Shown here: in pieces, positions 8,155 through 20,703 of the stretch
Position numbering within the stretch: the stretch's first letter is position 1
Layout of the letters: every line of letters begins with the position of its first letter
NCBI GenBank assembly: GCA_020860445.1
Contig: JAJBUH010000129.1
Location: 1 to 32,135, forward strand
Direction of reading: 5' to 3'
Length of the DNA: 32,135 bases
Origin: Bacteroidales bacterium
GTDB taxonomy: Bacteria > Bacteroidota > Bacteroidia > Bacteroidales > Muribaculaceae
The notes under the pieces: model-generated
The model's input: only the letters and a program-made list of their open reading frames with translations
The model's database searches: none
Told to the model about the DNA's origin: nothing
Program-made: the position numbers and the translations under genes

Positions 8155-9768
8155 TCACTGGCGGTTATTGATGGCGTTGGCGATGCGCTCGGCCAGGGTC
8201 TTTTTGTCGAGGGGGTGGATGTCATTCCATTCGCCAAGGTCGGCGTTGGGGATAAGATAAGCGTTGGCGGTCGCTTTGGCGGCATCAGCCTGCGCAGCGC
8301 GCATTTCGGCCCAAGCGCGTTGGCCACCGGTGTCGGAGGGATGCAGATACCCAGCAAGCTCGACTATATAGAATGGGAGCTCAGAATCAGCAAATGTCGA
8401 GCGCCAGTCTGAAATCATGGCTTGCAATTGATCAGAATATTGGTTGCGACGTTCGACATTGCTCTCGCCTTGATACCACACCACTCCGCGCAGTCGCATG
8501 GGAGCCAAGGGATGAATCATGGCATTGTACAGCACTGTGGGCTTGTAGCAATAAAATTCCATACCCGGGGCCTGAGGCATCACTGCGCCTCGGCAATAGC
8601 GCCATTTGCCCTCGAGGCTATATTGTTGTTCGCCCACCTCAAGGCGGTAAGGCTTTTCTGGCACGAAGCGCGCCCCACCCTTTTGGCTAATCAGACGCAC
8701 TGTGACTACATTGCGACCCGGCACCAGCACCCCAACCGGCACTCGATAAAAGCGCGGCGGATACTGATACCCAGTGGCTCCTACGAATTGGCCATTGACA
8801 TACACCGAGTCAGCATCGACAATGCAACCGAGCCTGAGCACTGCGCTTTGGCCAGCCACGCTGGCTGGGAGGTCAATAGTCTTGCGCAGCCAATGGCTGC
8901 CGTTCACTGGGTTTAGGCCGTCGCTTGCCCAATGGGTGCTGGTGAGGTCGACTTCGGGCCATGCTGTATCGTTGTAATCAATCGACCACCACGGAGTGGA
9001 GGCTTGCCGACCGGGGTCGCCTTGGTAGAGAGCCTGATTCCAGCGAGAAAAATTCTCGCCCTCAAGCTTCTTGAATCGAGCCCGATAGCCATCATCTTGC
9101 CATAAGCGCCATTCGCTCACTGCCTTTGGCCATCGCTGCAAGGCATCAAAGCTCATCCAAGACTCTATGGGAGTGCCTCCCCAACTCGCATTGACGATGC
9201 CAATGGGCACGTTCTCGAGTTCGTTGAGTTCCTTGCCGAGAAAATAGCCAAGAGCCGAGAAATTGAGGGCTGCCTCAGGCGTAGTAGCCACCCACGAGCC
9301 TCCGGCAAGCATATCTTGCTGATTGTGGAAATCTATCTCTTGTGGCACGGCAAACTGCCTGACCAGTCGATTGGCGTAGCTCCCTACCTCATCGGCAAAA
9401 CGCTCCGCCACGCGGCGCACCGGCAGCTCCATATTGCTCTGACCCGAGCATAGCAACACGTCGCCCGACAACACGTCATCAATTCGGCGGTCGTTTACAG
9501 TGATTGAATACCCATCGCCCGCAGGCATCGGCTCCAAATCTACGCGCCATTGCCCCTTAGCGTCTGCCACGACCGTGGCCGATGACTGATAGCCAGGCCC
9601 CGAGCCGCGCACATCGACAGTCTCGCCGGGCGAGGCTGTGCCCCACACGGCCACTGGTAGATTACGCTGCACTACCATTCCGTCCGATACTAAGGGCGTA
9701 AGCGTCACCTCAGCTTTCAGCATCCCAGCAGCAACCATCGCAGCCACCAGCATCAACATATTCTTCAT
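8155..9768 (-). CDS. Sialate O-acetylesterase (SGNH/SASA family), secreted
   Basis: 537 aa; signal peptide; GDVLLCSGQSNMELPV, GIVNASWGGTPIESW, VVWYQGESNV blocks. Confidence 0.9.
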   Translation of the reverse strand: MKNMLMLVAAMVAAGMLKAEVTLTPLVSDGMVVQRNLPVAVWGTASPGETVDVRGSGPGYQSSATVVADAKGQWRVDLEPMPAGDGYSITVNDRRIDDVLSGDVLLCSGQSNMELPVRRVAERFADEVGSYANRLVRQFAVPQEIDFHNQQDMLAGGSWVATTPEAALNFSALGYFLGKELNELENVPIGIVNASWGGTPIESWMSFDALQRWPKAVSEWRLWQDDGYRARFKKLEGENFSRWNQALYQGDPGRQASTPWWSIDYNDTAWPEVDLTSTHWASDGLNPVNGSHWLRKTIDLPASVAGQSAVLRLGCIVDADSVYVNGQFVGATGYQYPPRFYRVPVGVLVPGRNVVTVRLISQKGGARFVPEKPYRLEVGEQQYSLEGKWRYCRGAVMPQAPGMEFYCYKPTVLYNAMIHPLAPMRLRGVVWYQGESNVERRNQYSDQLQAMISDWRSTFADSELPFYIVELAGYLHPSDTGGQRAWAEMRAAQADAAKATANAYLIPNADLGEWNDIHPLDKKTLAERIANAINNRQ

Positions 9769-9772
9769 GCTA

Positions 9773-9961
9773 TTAATTTTCTATGGGTAATTGATCAATG
9801 GTCGGATTTCCATACACCCCGAGTGAGAAGTCGTAGTATTCAGCCTTACCGCTATCATTGCTGGCCATAGCTTGCTCTGGGGTGAGGGTGGTAGCGTTGG
9901 CCGCTAAGGCACAAACCGTCACGCTCATTGACAAAAAGAATCGGGAGTAAATTTTTCTCAT
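9773..9961 (-). CDS. Short signal-peptide ORF upstream of the sialate esterase (small secreted peptide or truncated gene)
   Basis: 62 aa MRKIYSRFFLSMSVTVCALAANATTLTPEQA...; ends 4 bp before the esterase start; canonical promoter upstream. Confidence 0.5.
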   Translation of the reverse strand: MRKIYSRFFLSMSVTVCALAANATTLTPEQAMASNDSGKAEYYDFSLGVYGNPTIDQLPIEN

Positions 9962-10016
9962 ATATGGTAGGATTTAATATAAGGCTATTGTGAATAATAG
10001 GCAATACTTTTCTATG

Positions 10017-10046
10017 CAAAGGTAGCTACAAAAATGGGATAAACAA
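10017..10046 (-). promoter_or_regulatory. Bacteroidetes-type promoter (TACCTTTG / TTG, 19-nt spacer)
   Basis: Minus-strand TACCTTTG at 10024-10017, TTG at 10046-10044. Confidence 0.6.
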
Positions 10047-10062
10047 AATATTAATATAATAA

Positions 10063-10100
10063 AAAGCAGCCGCAAGGAGGAATGTCCTTGCGGCTGCTTT
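10063..10100 (-). terminator. Intrinsic terminator downstream of rpoC
   Basis: 16-bp perfect stem AAAGCAGCCGCAAGGA/TCCTTGCGGCTGCTTT; U-rich on the minus strand. Confidence 0.85.
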
Positions 10101-10161
10101 CTATGAGGGATGAAAAATCAAGGGTCATTTTTCATTTTTCATTATTCATTTTTCATTAGCC

Positions 10162-13100
10162 TCATGCGTTAGTGAGCTCGATGTGGTCGACGTCTTGGAT
10201 CTCGTTGGCTTCGTCGAAGAGGCCATCGATGTCGTCCTTGCTGCCGACAACCAGACGCTCGTACTCGCGCAGACCCGTACCGGCGGGAATCAGGTGACCG
10301 CAAATCACGTTCTCCTTCATGCCCTCAAGATAGTCGGTCTTGCCGTTGATGGCAGCCTCGTTGAGCACCTTGGTAGTCTCCTGGAATGAGGCAGCCGAGA
10401 TGAAGCTCGAGGTCTGCAGAGCGGCGCGGGTGATACCTTGCAGAATCTGCTCTGAGGTAGCGGGCACTGCATCGCGCACGGCAATCAGCTTGAGGTCGCG
10501 GCGCTTGAGGGCTGAGTTCTCATCACGCAGCTTGCGAGCGGTGATGATCTGACCCACTTGCACGTTCTCGCTGTCGCCAGCATCGACCACAACCTTGCGG
10601 CCCCAGATGCGATCGTTCTCCTCCATGAAGTCGCGCTTGTCAACGATTTGCGATTCCAGGAAGTTGGTATCGCCCGGCTCGAGGATGTTGACCTTGCGCA
10701 TCATCTGGCGCACAATCACCTCAAAGTGCTTGTCGTTGATCTTCACGCCCTGCATGCGGTACACATCTTGCACCTCATTCACGATGTACTCTTGCACAGC
10801 GGTCGGACCCATGATGTTGAGGATGTCGGCCGGTGTGATAGCGCCGTCAGAGAGCGGTGTGCCAGCGCGCACGAAGTCGTTCTCCTGTACCAGGATCTGC
10901 TTTGACAGAGGCACCAGGTATTTGCGCTCGTTGCCAACCTTCTCGTTGACCACCGAAATCTCACGGTTACCGCGCTTGATCTTGCCGAAGTGCACCTCGC
11001 CGTCAATCTCAGATACGATTGCGGGGTTCGACGGGTTGCGAGCCTCAAACAGCTCGGTCACACGAGGCAGACCACCGGTGATATCACCAGCACCGCCGCC
11101 TGATGCGCGAGGAATCTTAACAAAGATTTCGCCAGCCTTGATTTCGGCATCATTGTCCTTGAGCAGGTGAGCGCCCACAGGCAGAGCGTATAGCTTGATC
11201 TCCTGGCCGTTGGCATCAATTATAGCGGCTTCGGGCACTTTGGCGCGATCCTTAGATTCGATTATCACACGGTCTTGCAGACCCGACTGCTCATCGATAT
11301 CGGTGCGGTAGGTGACATTCTCGATGAGGTTGCGATACTCGATGCGGCCGGGCACCTCGCTGACAATAACAGCGTTGAAGGGGTCCCATTCGCAAATGAT
11401 ATCGCCTTTCTTGACCTCTGAGTCGTTCTTGAAGAACAGCTTAGAGCCGTAAGGTATTGCTGCCGAGGTAAGCATCATCTTGGTCTTGGGATCCATGATG
11501 CGCATTTCGGCCAGACGGCCAACTACCACATCTACTGGCTTGCCATCGATAACCTCATCGGTAGAAACGGTGCGGAGCTCCTCGATTTCGAGCTTACCGT
11601 CATAGTTGCTGGTGATGGTTGATACGGCTGCGATGTTTGAAGCCACACCACCGACGTGGAATGTACGCAGTGTAAGCTGTGTACCCGGTTCGCCGATCGA
11701 CTGGGCAGCGATGACGCCCACGGCCTCGCCCTTCTGCACCATGCGGTTGTTGGCCAGGTTGCGACCATAGCACTTGGCGCATACGCCGCGCTTAGCCTCG
11801 CAGGTGAGCACCGAGCGAATTTCTACGCTCTCGATAGGCGAAGCATCGATGCGCTCGGCAGCGGCATCGTTGATTTCCTCGCCAGCGCGCACGATGACCT
11901 CCTCGGTCTGCGGGTCGATGATGTCATGCACTGACACACGGCCCAGGATGCGCTCGCCAAGCGAAGCTACCACCTCGTCGTTATTCTTAATCTCCTTGCA
12001 AACCAGGCCGCGCAGAGTGCCGCAGTCCTCCTCGGTGATAATCACGTCGTGAGCTACGTCCACCAGACGACGGGTCAGGTAACCAGCGTCGGCTGTCTTC
12101 AGTGCGGTATCGGCAAGACCCTTGCGGGCACCGTGGGTCGAGATGAAGTACTCGAGCACCGAGAGGCCCTCCTTGAAGTTTGCAAGAATCGGGTTCTCAA
12201 TAATCTGGCCGCCTTCGGCACCGGCTTTCTGAGGCTTGGCCATCAGACCACGCATACCTGCCAGCTGACGGATCTGGTCCTTAGAACCACGAGCGCCAGA
12301 GTCAAGCATCATGTATACAGCGTTGAAGCCCTGATTGGCCTCCTTCATCTGCTTCATGAGCACCTGGGTGAGGTCGGCGTTGACGTGTGTCCAGATATCG
12401 ATAATCTGGTTGTAACGCTCGTTGTTGGTGATAAAGCCCATCGAGTAGTTGTTCATCACCTCCTCGACTTCGGCGTATCCCTTGGCTACGATTTCCTCCT
12501 TTTCTGGCGGGATGATCACATCGCCGAGGTTGAACGACAGACCGCCCTGGAATGCCATGCGGTAACCGAGGTTCTTGATGTCATCGAGGAACTGTGCCGA
12601 GCGCGGAATACCGCACTTCTTGATCACCTTTGAGATGATGTCGCGCAGCGACTTTTTGGACAGAATCTCGTTGACATAGCCAATCTCCTTAGGCACATAC
12701 TGGTTGACCAGCACACGGCCCACCGACGTGTCCTTTACGAGGTGCTTGTAGGGCTTGCCCTCCTCGTCGACATCGTCAACCATTACGGTGACGGGGGCAT
12801 GGAGAGTGACCTTGCCTTCGTTGTAGGCGATTTCGGCTTCTTCAGGTCCATAGAATATGGTGCCTTCGCCCTTGTCGCCCTTGCGGAGTTTGGTGATATA
12901 GTAGAGACCGAGCACCATGTCCTGCGAAGGCACGGTGATAGGTGCGCCATTGGCGGGGTTGAGGATGTTGTGAGCGCCGAGCATCAGCATCTGAGCCTCG
13001 AGGATAGCCTCGTTGCCCAGCGGGAGGTGCACAGCCATCTGGTCACCGTCGAAGTCGGCGTTGAATGCCGTACATGCCAGCGGGTGCAGCTGGATTGCCT

Positions 13101-14478
13101 TACCCTCGATCATCTTGGGCTGGAAGGCCTGGATACCGAGGCGGTGCAGTGTAGGAGCACGGTTGAGCAGCACGGGGTGACCCTTCATCACGTATTCCAG
13201 GATGTCCCATACCACCGGCTCTTTGCGGTCGACAATCTTCTTTGCGCTCTTGACAGTCTTGACGATGCCGCGCTCGATGAGCTTGCGGATTACGAATGGC
13301 TTGTACAGCTCGGCTGCCATATCCTTGGGCAGACCGCACTCGTGCATCTTCAGCTCAGGACCTACGACGATTACCGAACGTGCTGAGTAGTCGACGCGCT
13401 TACCGAGCAGGTTCTGACGGAAACGACCCTGCTTGCCCTTGAGCGAGTCAGAGAGCGATTTGAGCGGACGGTTGGCATCGCTCTTCACGGCCGATGACTT
13501 GCGGCTGTTGTCAAGCAGTGAGTCGACAGCCTCCTGGAGCATACGCTTCTCGTTGCGCAGAATCACCTCGGGAGCCTTGATCTCGAGCAGTCTCTTCAGA
13601 CGGTTGTTGCGAATAATCACGCGGCGATACAGGTCGTTGAGGTCGCTGGTTGCGAATCGGCCTCCATCAAGCGGCACCAAGGGACGCAACTCTGGCGGAA
13701 TCACCGGCACCACCTGCAGAATCATCCATTCGGGCTTGTTGCGATTGCGAGATGCGCGGAACGATTCCACCACCTGCAGGCGCTTCAGAGCCTCGGTCTT
13801 GCGCTGTTGCGATGAGTTCTCCTTGTCGGCCTGTGCGCGCAGCTGGTAGCTGAGGCTATCGAGGTCGAGCTCGGTGAGCAGGTCGTAGATTGCCTCAGCG
13901 CCCATCTTGGCAATGAATTTGTTGGGGTCTGTGTCGTCGAGCAGCTGGTTGTCCTTGGGGAGCTTGGCCATCAGCTCGATGTATTCATCCTCGGTGAGGA
14001 GGTCGAGACGCTGCGGTCCGCCCTCAACGTCGGCTGCTGCGCCAGGTTGGAGCACGATGTAGCGCTCATAGTAGATTACAGAATCAAGCTTCTTGGAGGG
14101 GAGACCCAGCAAGTAGCCTATCTTATTGGGAAGTGAGCGGAAGTACCAGATGTGAGCCACCGGCACAACGAGCTTGATGTGGCCCATGCGCTCGCGACGC
14201 ACTTTCTTCTCAGTGACCTCTACGCCGCAACGGTCGCACACGATGCCCTTGTAACGGATGCGCTTGTATTTTCCGCAATGGCACTCATAGTCCTTGACAG
14301 GACCAAAGATGCGCTCGCAGAACAGGCCATCCCTTTCAGGCTTGTAGGTGCGATAATTGATAGTCTCCGGTTTCAGGACTTCGCCCGACGATTTCTCGAG
14401 GATCTCCTCGGGCGATGCGAGCCCGATGGTGATCTTGGAGAAGCCGTTTTTTGTTTTAGTGTCTTTTCTAAAAGCCAT
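10162..14478 (-). CDS. rpoC: RNA polymerase beta' subunit
   Basis: 1438 aa; [15 protein letters not shown]; zinc-binding [24 protein letters not shown]. Confidence 0.99.
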   Translation of the reverse strand: MAFRKDTKTKNGFSKITIGLASPEEILEKSSGEVLKPETINYRTYKPERDGLFCERIFGPVKDYECHCGKYKRIRYKGIVCDRCGVEVTEKKVRRERMGHIKLVVPVAHIWYFRSLPNKIGYLLGLPSKKLDSVIYYERYIVLQPGAAADVEGGPQRLDLLTEDEYIELMAKLPKDNQLLDDTDPNKFIAKMGAEAIYDLLTELDLDSLSYQLRAQADKENSSQQRKTEALKRLQVVESFRASRNRNKPEWMILQVVPVIPPELRPLVPLDGGRFATSDLNDLYRRVIIRNNRLKRLLEIKAPEVILRNEKRMLQEAVDSLLDNSRKSSAVKSDANRPLKSLSDSLKGKQGRFRQNLLGKRVDYSARSVIVVGPELKMHECGLPKDMAAELYKPFVIRKLIERGIVKTVKSAKKIVDRKEPVVWDILEYVMKGHPVLLNRAPTLHRLGIQAFQPKMIEGKAIQLHPLACTAFNADFDGDQMAVHLPLGNEAILEAQMLMLGAHNILNPANGAPITVPSQDMVLGLYYITKLRKGDKGEGTIFYGPEEAEIAYNEGKVTLHAPVTVMVDDVDEEGKPYKHLVKDTSVGRVLVNQYVPKEIGYVNEILSKKSLRDIISKVIKKCGIPRSAQFLDDIKNLGYRMAFQGGLSFNLGDVIIPPEKEEIVAKGYAEVEEVMNNYSMGFITNNERYNQIIDIWTHVNADLTQVLMKQMKEANQGFNAVYMMLDSGARGSKDQIRQLAGMRGLMAKPQKAGAEGGQIIENPILANFKEGLSVLEYFISTHGARKGLADTALKTADAGYLTRRLVDVAHDVIITEEDCGTLRGLVCKEIKNNDEVVASLGERILGRVSVHDIIDPQTEEVIVRAGEEINDAAAERIDASPIESVEIRSVLTCEAKRGVCAKCYGRNLANNRMVQKGEAVGVIAAQSIGEPGTQLTLRTFHVGGVASNIAAVSTITSNYDGKLEIEELRTVSTDEVIDGKPVDVVVGRLAEMRIMDPKTKMMLTSAAIPYGSKLFFKNDSEVKKGDIICEWDPFNAVIVSEVPGRIEYRNLIENVTYRTDIDEQSGLQDRVIIESKDRAKVPEAAIIDANGQEIKLYALPVGAHLLKDNDAEIKAGEIFVKIPRASGGGAGDITGGLPRVTELFEARNPSNPAIVSEIDGEVHFGKIKRGNREISVVNEKVGNERKYLVPLSKQILVQENDFVRAGTPLSDGAITPADILNIMGPTAVQEYIVNEVQDVYRMQGVKINDKHFEVIVRQMMRKVNILEPGDTNFLESQIVDKRDFMEENDRIWGRKVVVDAGDSENVQVGQIITARKLRDENSALKRRDLKLIAVRDAVPATSEQILQGITRAALQTSSFISAASFQETTKVLNEAAINGKTDYLEGMKENVICGHLIPAGTGLREYERLVVGSKDDIDGLFDEANEIQDVDHIELTNA

Positions 14479-14493
14479 ATTTTGGTTTTACAT

Positions 14494-14522
14494 CAAAAAG
14501 TCAAAAGTCAAAAGTCAAAAGT
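14494..14522. repeat. Tandem CAAAAGT heptamer tract (about 4 units) in the rpoB-rpoC gap
   Basis: CAAAAAGT-CAAAAGT-CAAAAGT-CAAAAGT. Confidence 0.9.
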
Positions 14523-14582
14523 GCCCTGAATGGGGTGCTCCCGGCCGGGGCACTTTCAAATAGCAGAGAAGCCGGAGGCTCT

Positions 14583-17500
14583 TTATTCGAGGTTGACGCT
14601 GAGGCCAAGGCCGCGCAACTCATGGAGCAGCACGTTGAGCGACTCGGGGATACCGGCCTGCGGCATTGGATCGCCCTTGACGATGGCTTCGTAAGCCTTG
14701 CTGCGGCCGTTGACGTCGTCACTCTTGATGGTCAGGATTTCTTGCAGCACATGCGAAGCACCGAATGCCTCGAGTGCCCAAACCTCCATCTCACCAAAGC
14801 GCTGTCCACCGAATTGGGCTTTACCGCCGAGTGGCTGCTGGGTGATGAGCGAGTACGGACCGATGCTGCGGGTGTGCATCTTATCCTCAACCATGTGGCC
14901 GAGCTTAAGCATGTAGATCACGCCTACTGTAGCCGGTTGGTCAAAGCGCTCGCCAGTGCCGCCATCGTAGAGGTAAGTCTTGCCGTAGCGTGGCAGACCG
15001 GCCTTGTCGGTGAGGGCGTTGATGTCATCGAGAGATGCGCCGTCGAAAATCGGGGTTGAGAATTTCTCGCCCAGTTCGCGGCCTGCCCATCCGAGCACGG
15101 TCTCGAAGATCTGACCCAGGTTCATACGCGAAGGCACGCCCAGAGGGTTGAGCACGATGTCAACCGGTGTACCGTCGGCCAGGAAGGGCATATCCTCCTG
15201 TCTTACTATACGCGACACGATACCCTTGTTGCCGTGCCGACCTGCCATCTTATCGCCCACGCCGATTTTGCGCTTCTTGGCGATGTAGACCTTGGCGATC
15301 TGCATGATGCCTGAGGGGAGCTCGTCGCCAATCGAGATGTCAAATTTCTTGCGGCGCAACTCGGCATCGATTTCCTTTGACTTGCGCAGATAGTTGACGA
15401 TGGCCTGGCGGATCAGGTCATTCTTGTGCGGGTCGTTGGTCCACTTGCTCAAGTTGATAGTGTCATAGTTGAGGTCGCGCAGCGTCGAGGCGCTGAATTT
15501 CGCTCCCTTAGGTATGATATCGCTGCCGATAAAGTCCTTGATGCCCATCGAGGTCTTGCCCTCAGTCAGGGTCATCAGCTTGTTGACCAGCAGGTCCTTG
15601 AGTTCGCTGAGCTTGAGCTCATACTCTTCGTCGAGCTTGGGCAGCAGCGCGTTGGCGGCTTTTGATTTTTTCTTGGCAGCCTTTGAGAACAGGTTGGTGC
15701 CAATCACCACGCCCTTGAGCGAGGGGCTTGCCTTGAGAGATGCGTCCTTGACATCCCCGGCCTTGTCGCCGAAGATAGCACGGAGCAGCTTCTCCTCAGG
15801 CGTCGGGTCTGATTCTCCCTTAGGAGTAATCTTACCGATCATGATGTCGCCCGGCACGACGTGAGCGCCGATGCGGATGATACCGCGCTCATCGAGGTCG
15901 TGGGTTGCGTCTTCGCTCACATTGGGGATGTCGGCGGTGAGTTCCTCCAAGCCGCGCTTTGTCTCGCGCACCTCGAGGGCGTACTCATCAACATGCACCG
16001 ATGTCAGAATATCGTCGCGCACCATGCGCTCGTTGAGCACGATAGCGTCCTCATAGTTGTAACCCTTCCATGGCATGAACGCCACTTTGAGGTTGCGACC
16101 CAGGGCCAGCTCGCCGTTCTCGGTGCTGTAGCCCTCGGTGAGGATATCGCCACGCTCCACTCTCTGACCAGCCTTGCATATGGGGCGAAGGTCGATAGTG
16201 GTGCTCTGGTTGGTTTTGCGCCACTTGGGCAGCATATAGGTTTTGACTGCGGGGGTGAAGGCTACGAATTCCTCCTCCTCGGTGCGGTCATATCTGATTA
16301 CAATCTTGGTAGCGTCCACAAACTCGATGGTGCCGGCGCCCTCAGCGGTAATCTGAGTGCGCGAGTCGCGTACGAGTTGGGCCTCGATGCCGGTGCCAAC
16401 GATCGGGCTCTCTGAGCGCATCAGAGGCACAGCCTGGCGCATCATGTTTGATCCCATCAGAGCGCGGTTGGCATCGTCATGCTCCAGGAATGGAATCAGA
16501 GATGCGGCAATCGATGCAATCTGTGTGGGCGATACGTCCATCAGTTCTACCTCGCTTGGGGGCACTACGGGGAAGTCAGCGTCGAGGCGAGCCTTCACCT
16601 TGTCGCGGATAAATGTTCCGTCGGGGTTGAGCGGCGCGTTGCCCTGAGCGATTACCTTGCCCTCTTCGATTTCTGCGGTGAGGTATGTCACCTCATCGTT
16701 GTTGAGGTTGACCTTTGAGTTCTCAACCTTGCGATACGGGGTCTCGATAAATCCGAGGTCGTTGATCTTGGCATACACGCAGAGCGAGCTGATAAGACCG
16801 ATGTTAGGACCCTCGGGGGTCTCAATCGGGCAGAGGCGACCGTAGTGGGTGTAGTGCACGTCGCGCACCTCAAAGCCGGCGCGCTCACGCGACAGACCGC
16901 CGGGGCCGAGGGCCGACATACGGCGCTTGTGGGTAATTTCGGCCAGAGGGTTGGTCTGGTCCATGAATTGCGACAGGGCGTTGGTGCCGAAGAATGTGTT
17001 GATCACCGACGAGATGGTCTTGGCGTTGATCAGGTCAATGGGCTTGAACACCTCATTGTCTCTTACGTTCATTCTCTCGCGTATAGTGCGCGACATGCGG
17101 GCCAGGCCCACGCCGAATTGGTTGTAAAGCTGCTCGCCGACGGTGCGCACACGGCGGTTGCTCAGGTGGTCGATATCATCGACTGCCGTCTTTGAGTTGA
17201 TCAGCTCTATGAGATATTTGATAATGGCTATGATGTCTTCGCGAGTCAGCACCTTGACATCCATCGATGTGTCGAGGCCGAGCTTCTTGTTGATGCGGTA
17301 GCGTCCGACAAGGCCCAGGTCGTAGCGCTTCTCTGAGAAGAAAAGGTTTTGGATTACCTCGCGAGCGCTGGCGTCGTCTGGCGGCTCAGCGTTGCGCAGC
17401 TGGCGATAGATGTATTGGATGGCGTCTTGCTCAGTGTTTGAGGTATCCTTCTGCAGGGTGTTGAAGATAATCGAGTAGTCGCTGGCATTGGCGTCCTCCT

Positions 17501-18389
17501 TGTGGAGCAACACATTGTCAACGCCTGATTCCAGGATGTCGTCGATGTTCTCCTCGGTGATTTCGGTCTCGCGGTCGAGCACAACCTCGCTGCGCTCTAT
17601 GGTTGATACCTCACCGGTATCCTCATCGACAAAGTCTTCGACCCAGGTCTTCAGCACGCGTGCGGCCAATTTGCGGCCAATTGCTTTTTTGAGGTTAGCT
17701 TTGGTCACCTTGATTTCTTCGGCCAGGCCAAAGATCTCAATGATGTCCTTGTCGCTCTCCAGACCGATAGCGCGCAGCAGTGTGGTCACGGGCAGTTTCT
17801 TCTTGCGGTCGATGTAAGCGTACATCACATTGTTGATGTCAGTGGCAAACTCGATCCAAGAGCCGCGGAAAGGTATGATGCGGGCACTATACAGCAGGGT
17901 ACCGTTGGCGTGGGTGCTCTGTCCGAAGAACACGCCGGGCGAACGGTGGAGCTGCGACACGATTACGCGCTCGGCCCCGTTGATGACAAATGTGCCTTTG
18001 TCTGTCATATAAGGAATGGGACCCAGGTACACATCCTGGATCACCGGTTCGAAATCCTCGTGGTCGGGGTCGGTGCAGTACAATTTGAGCTTCGCTTTCA
18101 GGGGCACGCTGTAAGTCAGACCGCGCTCCAGACATTCCTCAATGGTGTAGCGTGGAGGGTCGATATAATAGTCGATAAACTCAAGCACAAAGCTGTTGCG
18201 TGTGTCGACTATGGGGAAATTCTCGGCAAAAACCTTGTACAATCCTTCATTGTTGCGCTTCTCAGGCGGGGTGTCGAGCTGCAAGAAGTCCTGGAAAGAC
18301 TTCAGCTGCACCTCCAAAAAGTCGGGATAAGGCAACGGGTTCTTTACCGAAGCGAAATTTATGCGGGGTTTTGCGGTGGGTACTGACAT
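14583..18389 (-). CDS. rpoB: RNA polymerase beta subunit
   Basis: 1268 aa; [39 protein letters not shown]. Confidence 0.99.
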   Translation of the reverse strand: MSVPTAKPRINFASVKNPLPYPDFLEVQLKSFQDFLQLDTPPEKRNNEGLYKVFAENFPIVDTRNSFVLEFIDYYIDPPRYTIEECLERGLTYSVPLKAKLKLYCTDPDHEDFEPVIQDVYLGPIPYMTDKGTFVINGAERVIVSQLHRSPGVFFGQSTHANGTLLYSARIIPFRGSWIEFATDINNVMYAYIDRKKKLPVTTLLRAIGLESDKDIIEIFGLAEEIKVTKANLKKAIGRKLAARVLKTWVEDFVDEDTGEVSTIERSEVVLDRETEITEENIDDILESGVDNVLLHKEDANASDYSIIFNTLQKDTSNTEQDAIQYIYRQLRNAEPPDDASAREVIQNLFFSEKRYDLGLVGRYRINKKLGLDTSMDVKVLTREDIIAIIKYLIELINSKTAVDDIDHLSNRRVRTVGEQLYNQFGVGLARMSRTIRERMNVRDNEVFKPIDLINAKTISSVINTFFGTNALSQFMDQTNPLAEITHKRRMSALGPGGLSRERAGFEVRDVHYTHYGRLCPIETPEGPNIGLISSLCVYAKINDLGFIETPYRKVENSKVNLNNDEVTYLTAEIEEGKVIAQGNAPLNPDGTFIRDKVKARLDADFPVVPPSEVELMDVSPTQIASIAASLIPFLEHDDANRALMGSNMMRQAVPLMRSESPIVGTGIEAQLVRDSRTQITAEGAGTIEFVDATKIVIRYDRTEEEEFVAFTPAVKTYMLPKWRKTNQSTTIDLRPICKAGQRVERGDILTEGYSTENGELALGRNLKVAFMPWKGYNYEDAIVLNERMVRDDILTSVHVDEYALEVRETKRGLEELTADIPNVSEDATHDLDERGIIRIGAHVVPGDIMIGKITPKGESDPTPEEKLLRAIFGDKAGDVKDASLKASPSLKGVVIGTNLFSKAAKKKSKAANALLPKLDEEYELKLSELKDLLVNKLMTLTEGKTSMGIKDFIGSDIIPKGAKFSASTLRDLNYDTINLSKWTNDPHKNDLIRQAIVNYLRKSKEIDAELRRKKFDISIGDELPSGIMQIAKVYIAKKRKIGVGDKMAGRHGNKGIVSRIVRQEDMPFLADGTPVDIVLNPLGVPSRMNLGQIFETVLGWAGRELGEKFSTPIFDGASLDDINALTDKAGLPRYGKTYLYDGGTGERFDQPATVGVIYMLKLGHMVEDKMHTRSIGPYSLITQQPLGGKAQFGGQRFGEMEVWALEAFGASHVLQEILTIKSDDVNGRSKAYEAIVKGDPMPQAGIPESLNVLLHELRGLGLSVNLE

Positions 18390-18444
18390 CTATTAAGGAA
18401 AAATAGTAAATAAAAGGGAAGTCAAATCGAATATACGACAAAAA

Positions 18445-18477
18445 GGTTAAGAATCTCCCTTGAGGGGATTCTTAACC
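18445..18477 (-). terminator. rplL-rpoB intergenic attenuator-like hairpin followed by T5
   Basis: Minus-strand GGTTAAGAATCCCC-TCAA-GGGAGATTCTTAACC then TTTTT. Confidence 0.65.
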
Positions 18478-18501
18478 CGATACCTGCGTGGGGCAGGCAT
18501 T

Positions 18502-18876
18502 TTATTTCAGTTCGACAACAGCGCCGTCAGCTTCGAGACGCTCCTTGATGCTGTCAGCATCAGCCTTGGCAACGCCTTCCTTCACGTTAGCGGGTGCGCC
18601 GTCAACGAGTTCCTTAGCTTCCTTGAGGCCGAGACCGGTGATTTCCTTCACAGTCTTCACCACTTTGAGCTTGTTGGGGCCAACTTCCTTGAGCACTACG
18701 TCGAATGAGGTCTTCTCCTCTTCAACGGGAGCAGCGGCAGCGGGGCCAGTTGCAACAGCTACAGCAGCTGCGGCGGGTTTGATACCGTATTCGTTCTCGA
18801 GTACCTGAGCGAGTTCGTTTACTTCCTTTACGGTGAGGTTCACAAGTTGTTCAGCAAGAGCTTTGATGTCTGCCAT
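18502..18876 (-). CDS. rplL: 50S ribosomal protein L7/L12
   Basis: 124 aa; [42 protein letters not shown]. Confidence 0.99.
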   Translation of the reverse strand: MADIKALAEQLVNLTVKEVNELAQVLENEYGIKPAAAAVAVATGPAAAAPVEEEKTSFDVVLKEVGPNKLKVVKTVKEITGLGLKEAKELVDGAPANVKEGVAKADADSIKERLEADGAVVELK

Positions 18877-18921
18877 TGTAGTATTTGTTTGGATTGTTTG
18901 ATTTTTATTTTATTTGGGTTT

Positions 18922-19443
18922 TTATCCCTCGCGTTCGCCGAGGGTCTTGAGCACGCCGTGGATGGTGTTGCCTCCGCTTTGCAGAGCACCGATGACATTG
19001 TTGATCGGCGACTGGAGCAGTGCGATAACATCGGCGATGAGCTCGTTCTTGCTCTTGATCGATGCCAGAGCATCGATAGCGTCGGCTCCGTATACGCATT
19101 CCTCAACAAAGGCGCCCTTGAGCATGGGCAGCTTGTCGCCTTTTTTGACAAAGTCCTTGAGGAGCTTTGCGGGAGCGTTGCCTACGCGGGTGAGCATCAG
19201 TGAGGTTGATTCCTTCAGAGCTGGATAGAGGCCCGAGTAGTCGGTGTCGAGCTCTTCCATGGCCTTGTGGAGCAGGGTGTTCTTAACCACCAGCAGCTTG
19301 ATGTCGGCCTTGAAGCAAGCACGGCGCAGGGCGCTGGTCTTCTCAGCGTTGAGGCCGGCGGTCTCAACGAGATAGAATGCCGGATACTCCTGGAGGGCAA
19401 CCTTGATGTTCTCTATGATTTGTGATTTATCTTCCTTTTTCAT
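18922..19443 (-). CDS. rplJ: 50S ribosomal protein L10
   Basis: 173 aa L10-like; position between rplA and rplL. Confidence 0.97.
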   Translation of the reverse strand: MKKEDKSQIIENIKVALQEYPAFYLVETAGLNAEKTSALRRACFKADIKLLVVKNTLLHKAMEELDTDYSGLYPALKESTSLMLTRVGNAPAKLLKDFVKKGDKLPMLKGAFVEECVYGADAIDALASIKSKNELIADVIALLQSPINNVIGALQSGGNTIHGVLKTLGEREG

Positions 19444-19466
19444 TGTAGTCGCTTAGTTAGGGGTAT

Positions 19467-20165
19467 TTAGACTGCATCGACCGACTTGACGTCAACCTTG
19501 ACGCCAGGGCTCATTGTGCTGGAAAGATAAATGCTCTTGATATATGTGCCTTTGGCAGTGGCGGGCTTCAGCTTAATGAGTGTGTTGACAAACTCACGAG
19601 CGTTGTCACGCATCTGCTCAGGGGTGAACGATACTTTTCCGATTGAAGAGTGCACGATGCCATTCTTGTCAACCTTGAAGTCGATTTTGCCTTTCTTCAC
19701 TTCCTCAACGGCCTTGGCCACGTCTTGGGTCACAGTGCCGCTCTTGGGGTTAGGCATCAAGCCGCGGGGACCGAGGATACGGCCCAACTGGCCTACCTTG
19801 CCCATCACTGAGGGCTGGGTGATGATCACGTCGACATCGGTCCAGCCGTCCTTGATCTTCTGGATGTACTCGTCGAGGCCGACATAATCAGCTCCGGCAG
19901 CCTTGGCGGCAGCTTCGGCATCGGGGGTGCAGAGCACGAGCACGCGCACCACCTTGCCAGTGCCATGAGGCAGAGTCACCACGCCGCGCACCATCTGGTT
20001 GGCTTTGCGGGGGTCTACGCCCAGGCGAACGTCGATATCTAAGGAAGCGTCGAATTTGGTAAAGGTAACTTCTTTCACCTTCTCGGCTGCTTCGAGCAGC
20101 GGATACGACTTCCCGGCTTCAATCTTTGCTATGGCAAGCTTTTGGTTTTTGGTAAGTTTACTCAT
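19467..20165 (-). CDS. rplA: 50S ribosomal protein L1
   Basis: 232 aa; [29 protein letters not shown]. Confidence 0.99.
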   Translation of the reverse strand: MSKLTKNQKLAIAKIEAGKSYPLLEAAEKVKEVTFTKFDASLDIDVRLGVDPRKANQMVRGVVTLPHGTGKVVRVLVLCTPDAEAAAKAAGADYVGLDEYIQKIKDGWTDVDVIITQPSVMGKVGQLGRILGPRGLMPNPKSGTVTQDVAKAVEEVKKGKIDFKVDKNGIVHSSIGKVSFTPEQMRDNAREFVNTLIKLKPATAKGTYIKSIYLSSTMSPGVKVDVKSVDAV

Positions 20166-20179
20166 CTTGATTGAATTTT

Positions 20180-20623
20180 TTAATTGTTGGCGGGAAATTC
20201 GCCCTTAACGCTGATACCCATGCTGCGAGCGGTGCCGGCAACCATGCGCATAGCCGATTCTACGGTGAAGCAGTTCAAGTCGGGCATTTTGTCTTCAGCA
20301 ATTGTCTTCACCTGGTCCCAGGTGACCTCGGCTACCTTGTTGCGGTTGGGCTGGGCTGAGCCGCTCTTGATCTTGGTGATCTCTTTGAGCTGCACGGCCA
20401 CCGGCGGGGTCTTTACGACAAAGTCAAAACTCTTGTCGGCGTAATAGGTGATTACGACCGGCAGAATCTTGCCAGCTTTGTCCTGGGTGCGGGCGTTGAA
20501 TTGCTTGCAAAATTCCATGATGTTGATGCCCTTGCTACCAAGAGCGGGACCAACTGGAGGCGATGGGTTAGCAGCGCCACCCTTTATCTGCAATTTAATC
20601 TGGCCAGCAATTTCTTTTGCCAT
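20180..20623 (-). CDS. rplK: 50S ribosomal protein L11
   Basis: 147 aa; [29 protein letters not shown]. Confidence 0.99.
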   Translation of the reverse strand: MAKEIAGQIKLQIKGGAANPSPPVGPALGSKGINIMEFCKQFNARTQDKAGKILPVVITYYADKSFDFVVKTPPVAVQLKEITKIKSGSAQPNRNKVAEVTWDQVKTIAEDKMPDLNCFTVESAMRMVAGTARSMGISVKGEFPANN

Positions 20624-20703
20624 TTCTTTTAACTACTTAAGATTAATTATAACAAAACATTAATACAGGTCCTGACCGACTTGGGGGCGTAACCTCCCCA
20701 GGG

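Noticed and set aside
10183-18406. Numerous plus-strand ORFs opposite rpoC/rpoB
   Set aside because: Antisense shadow ORFs of long highly conserved genes, with no independent family signal.
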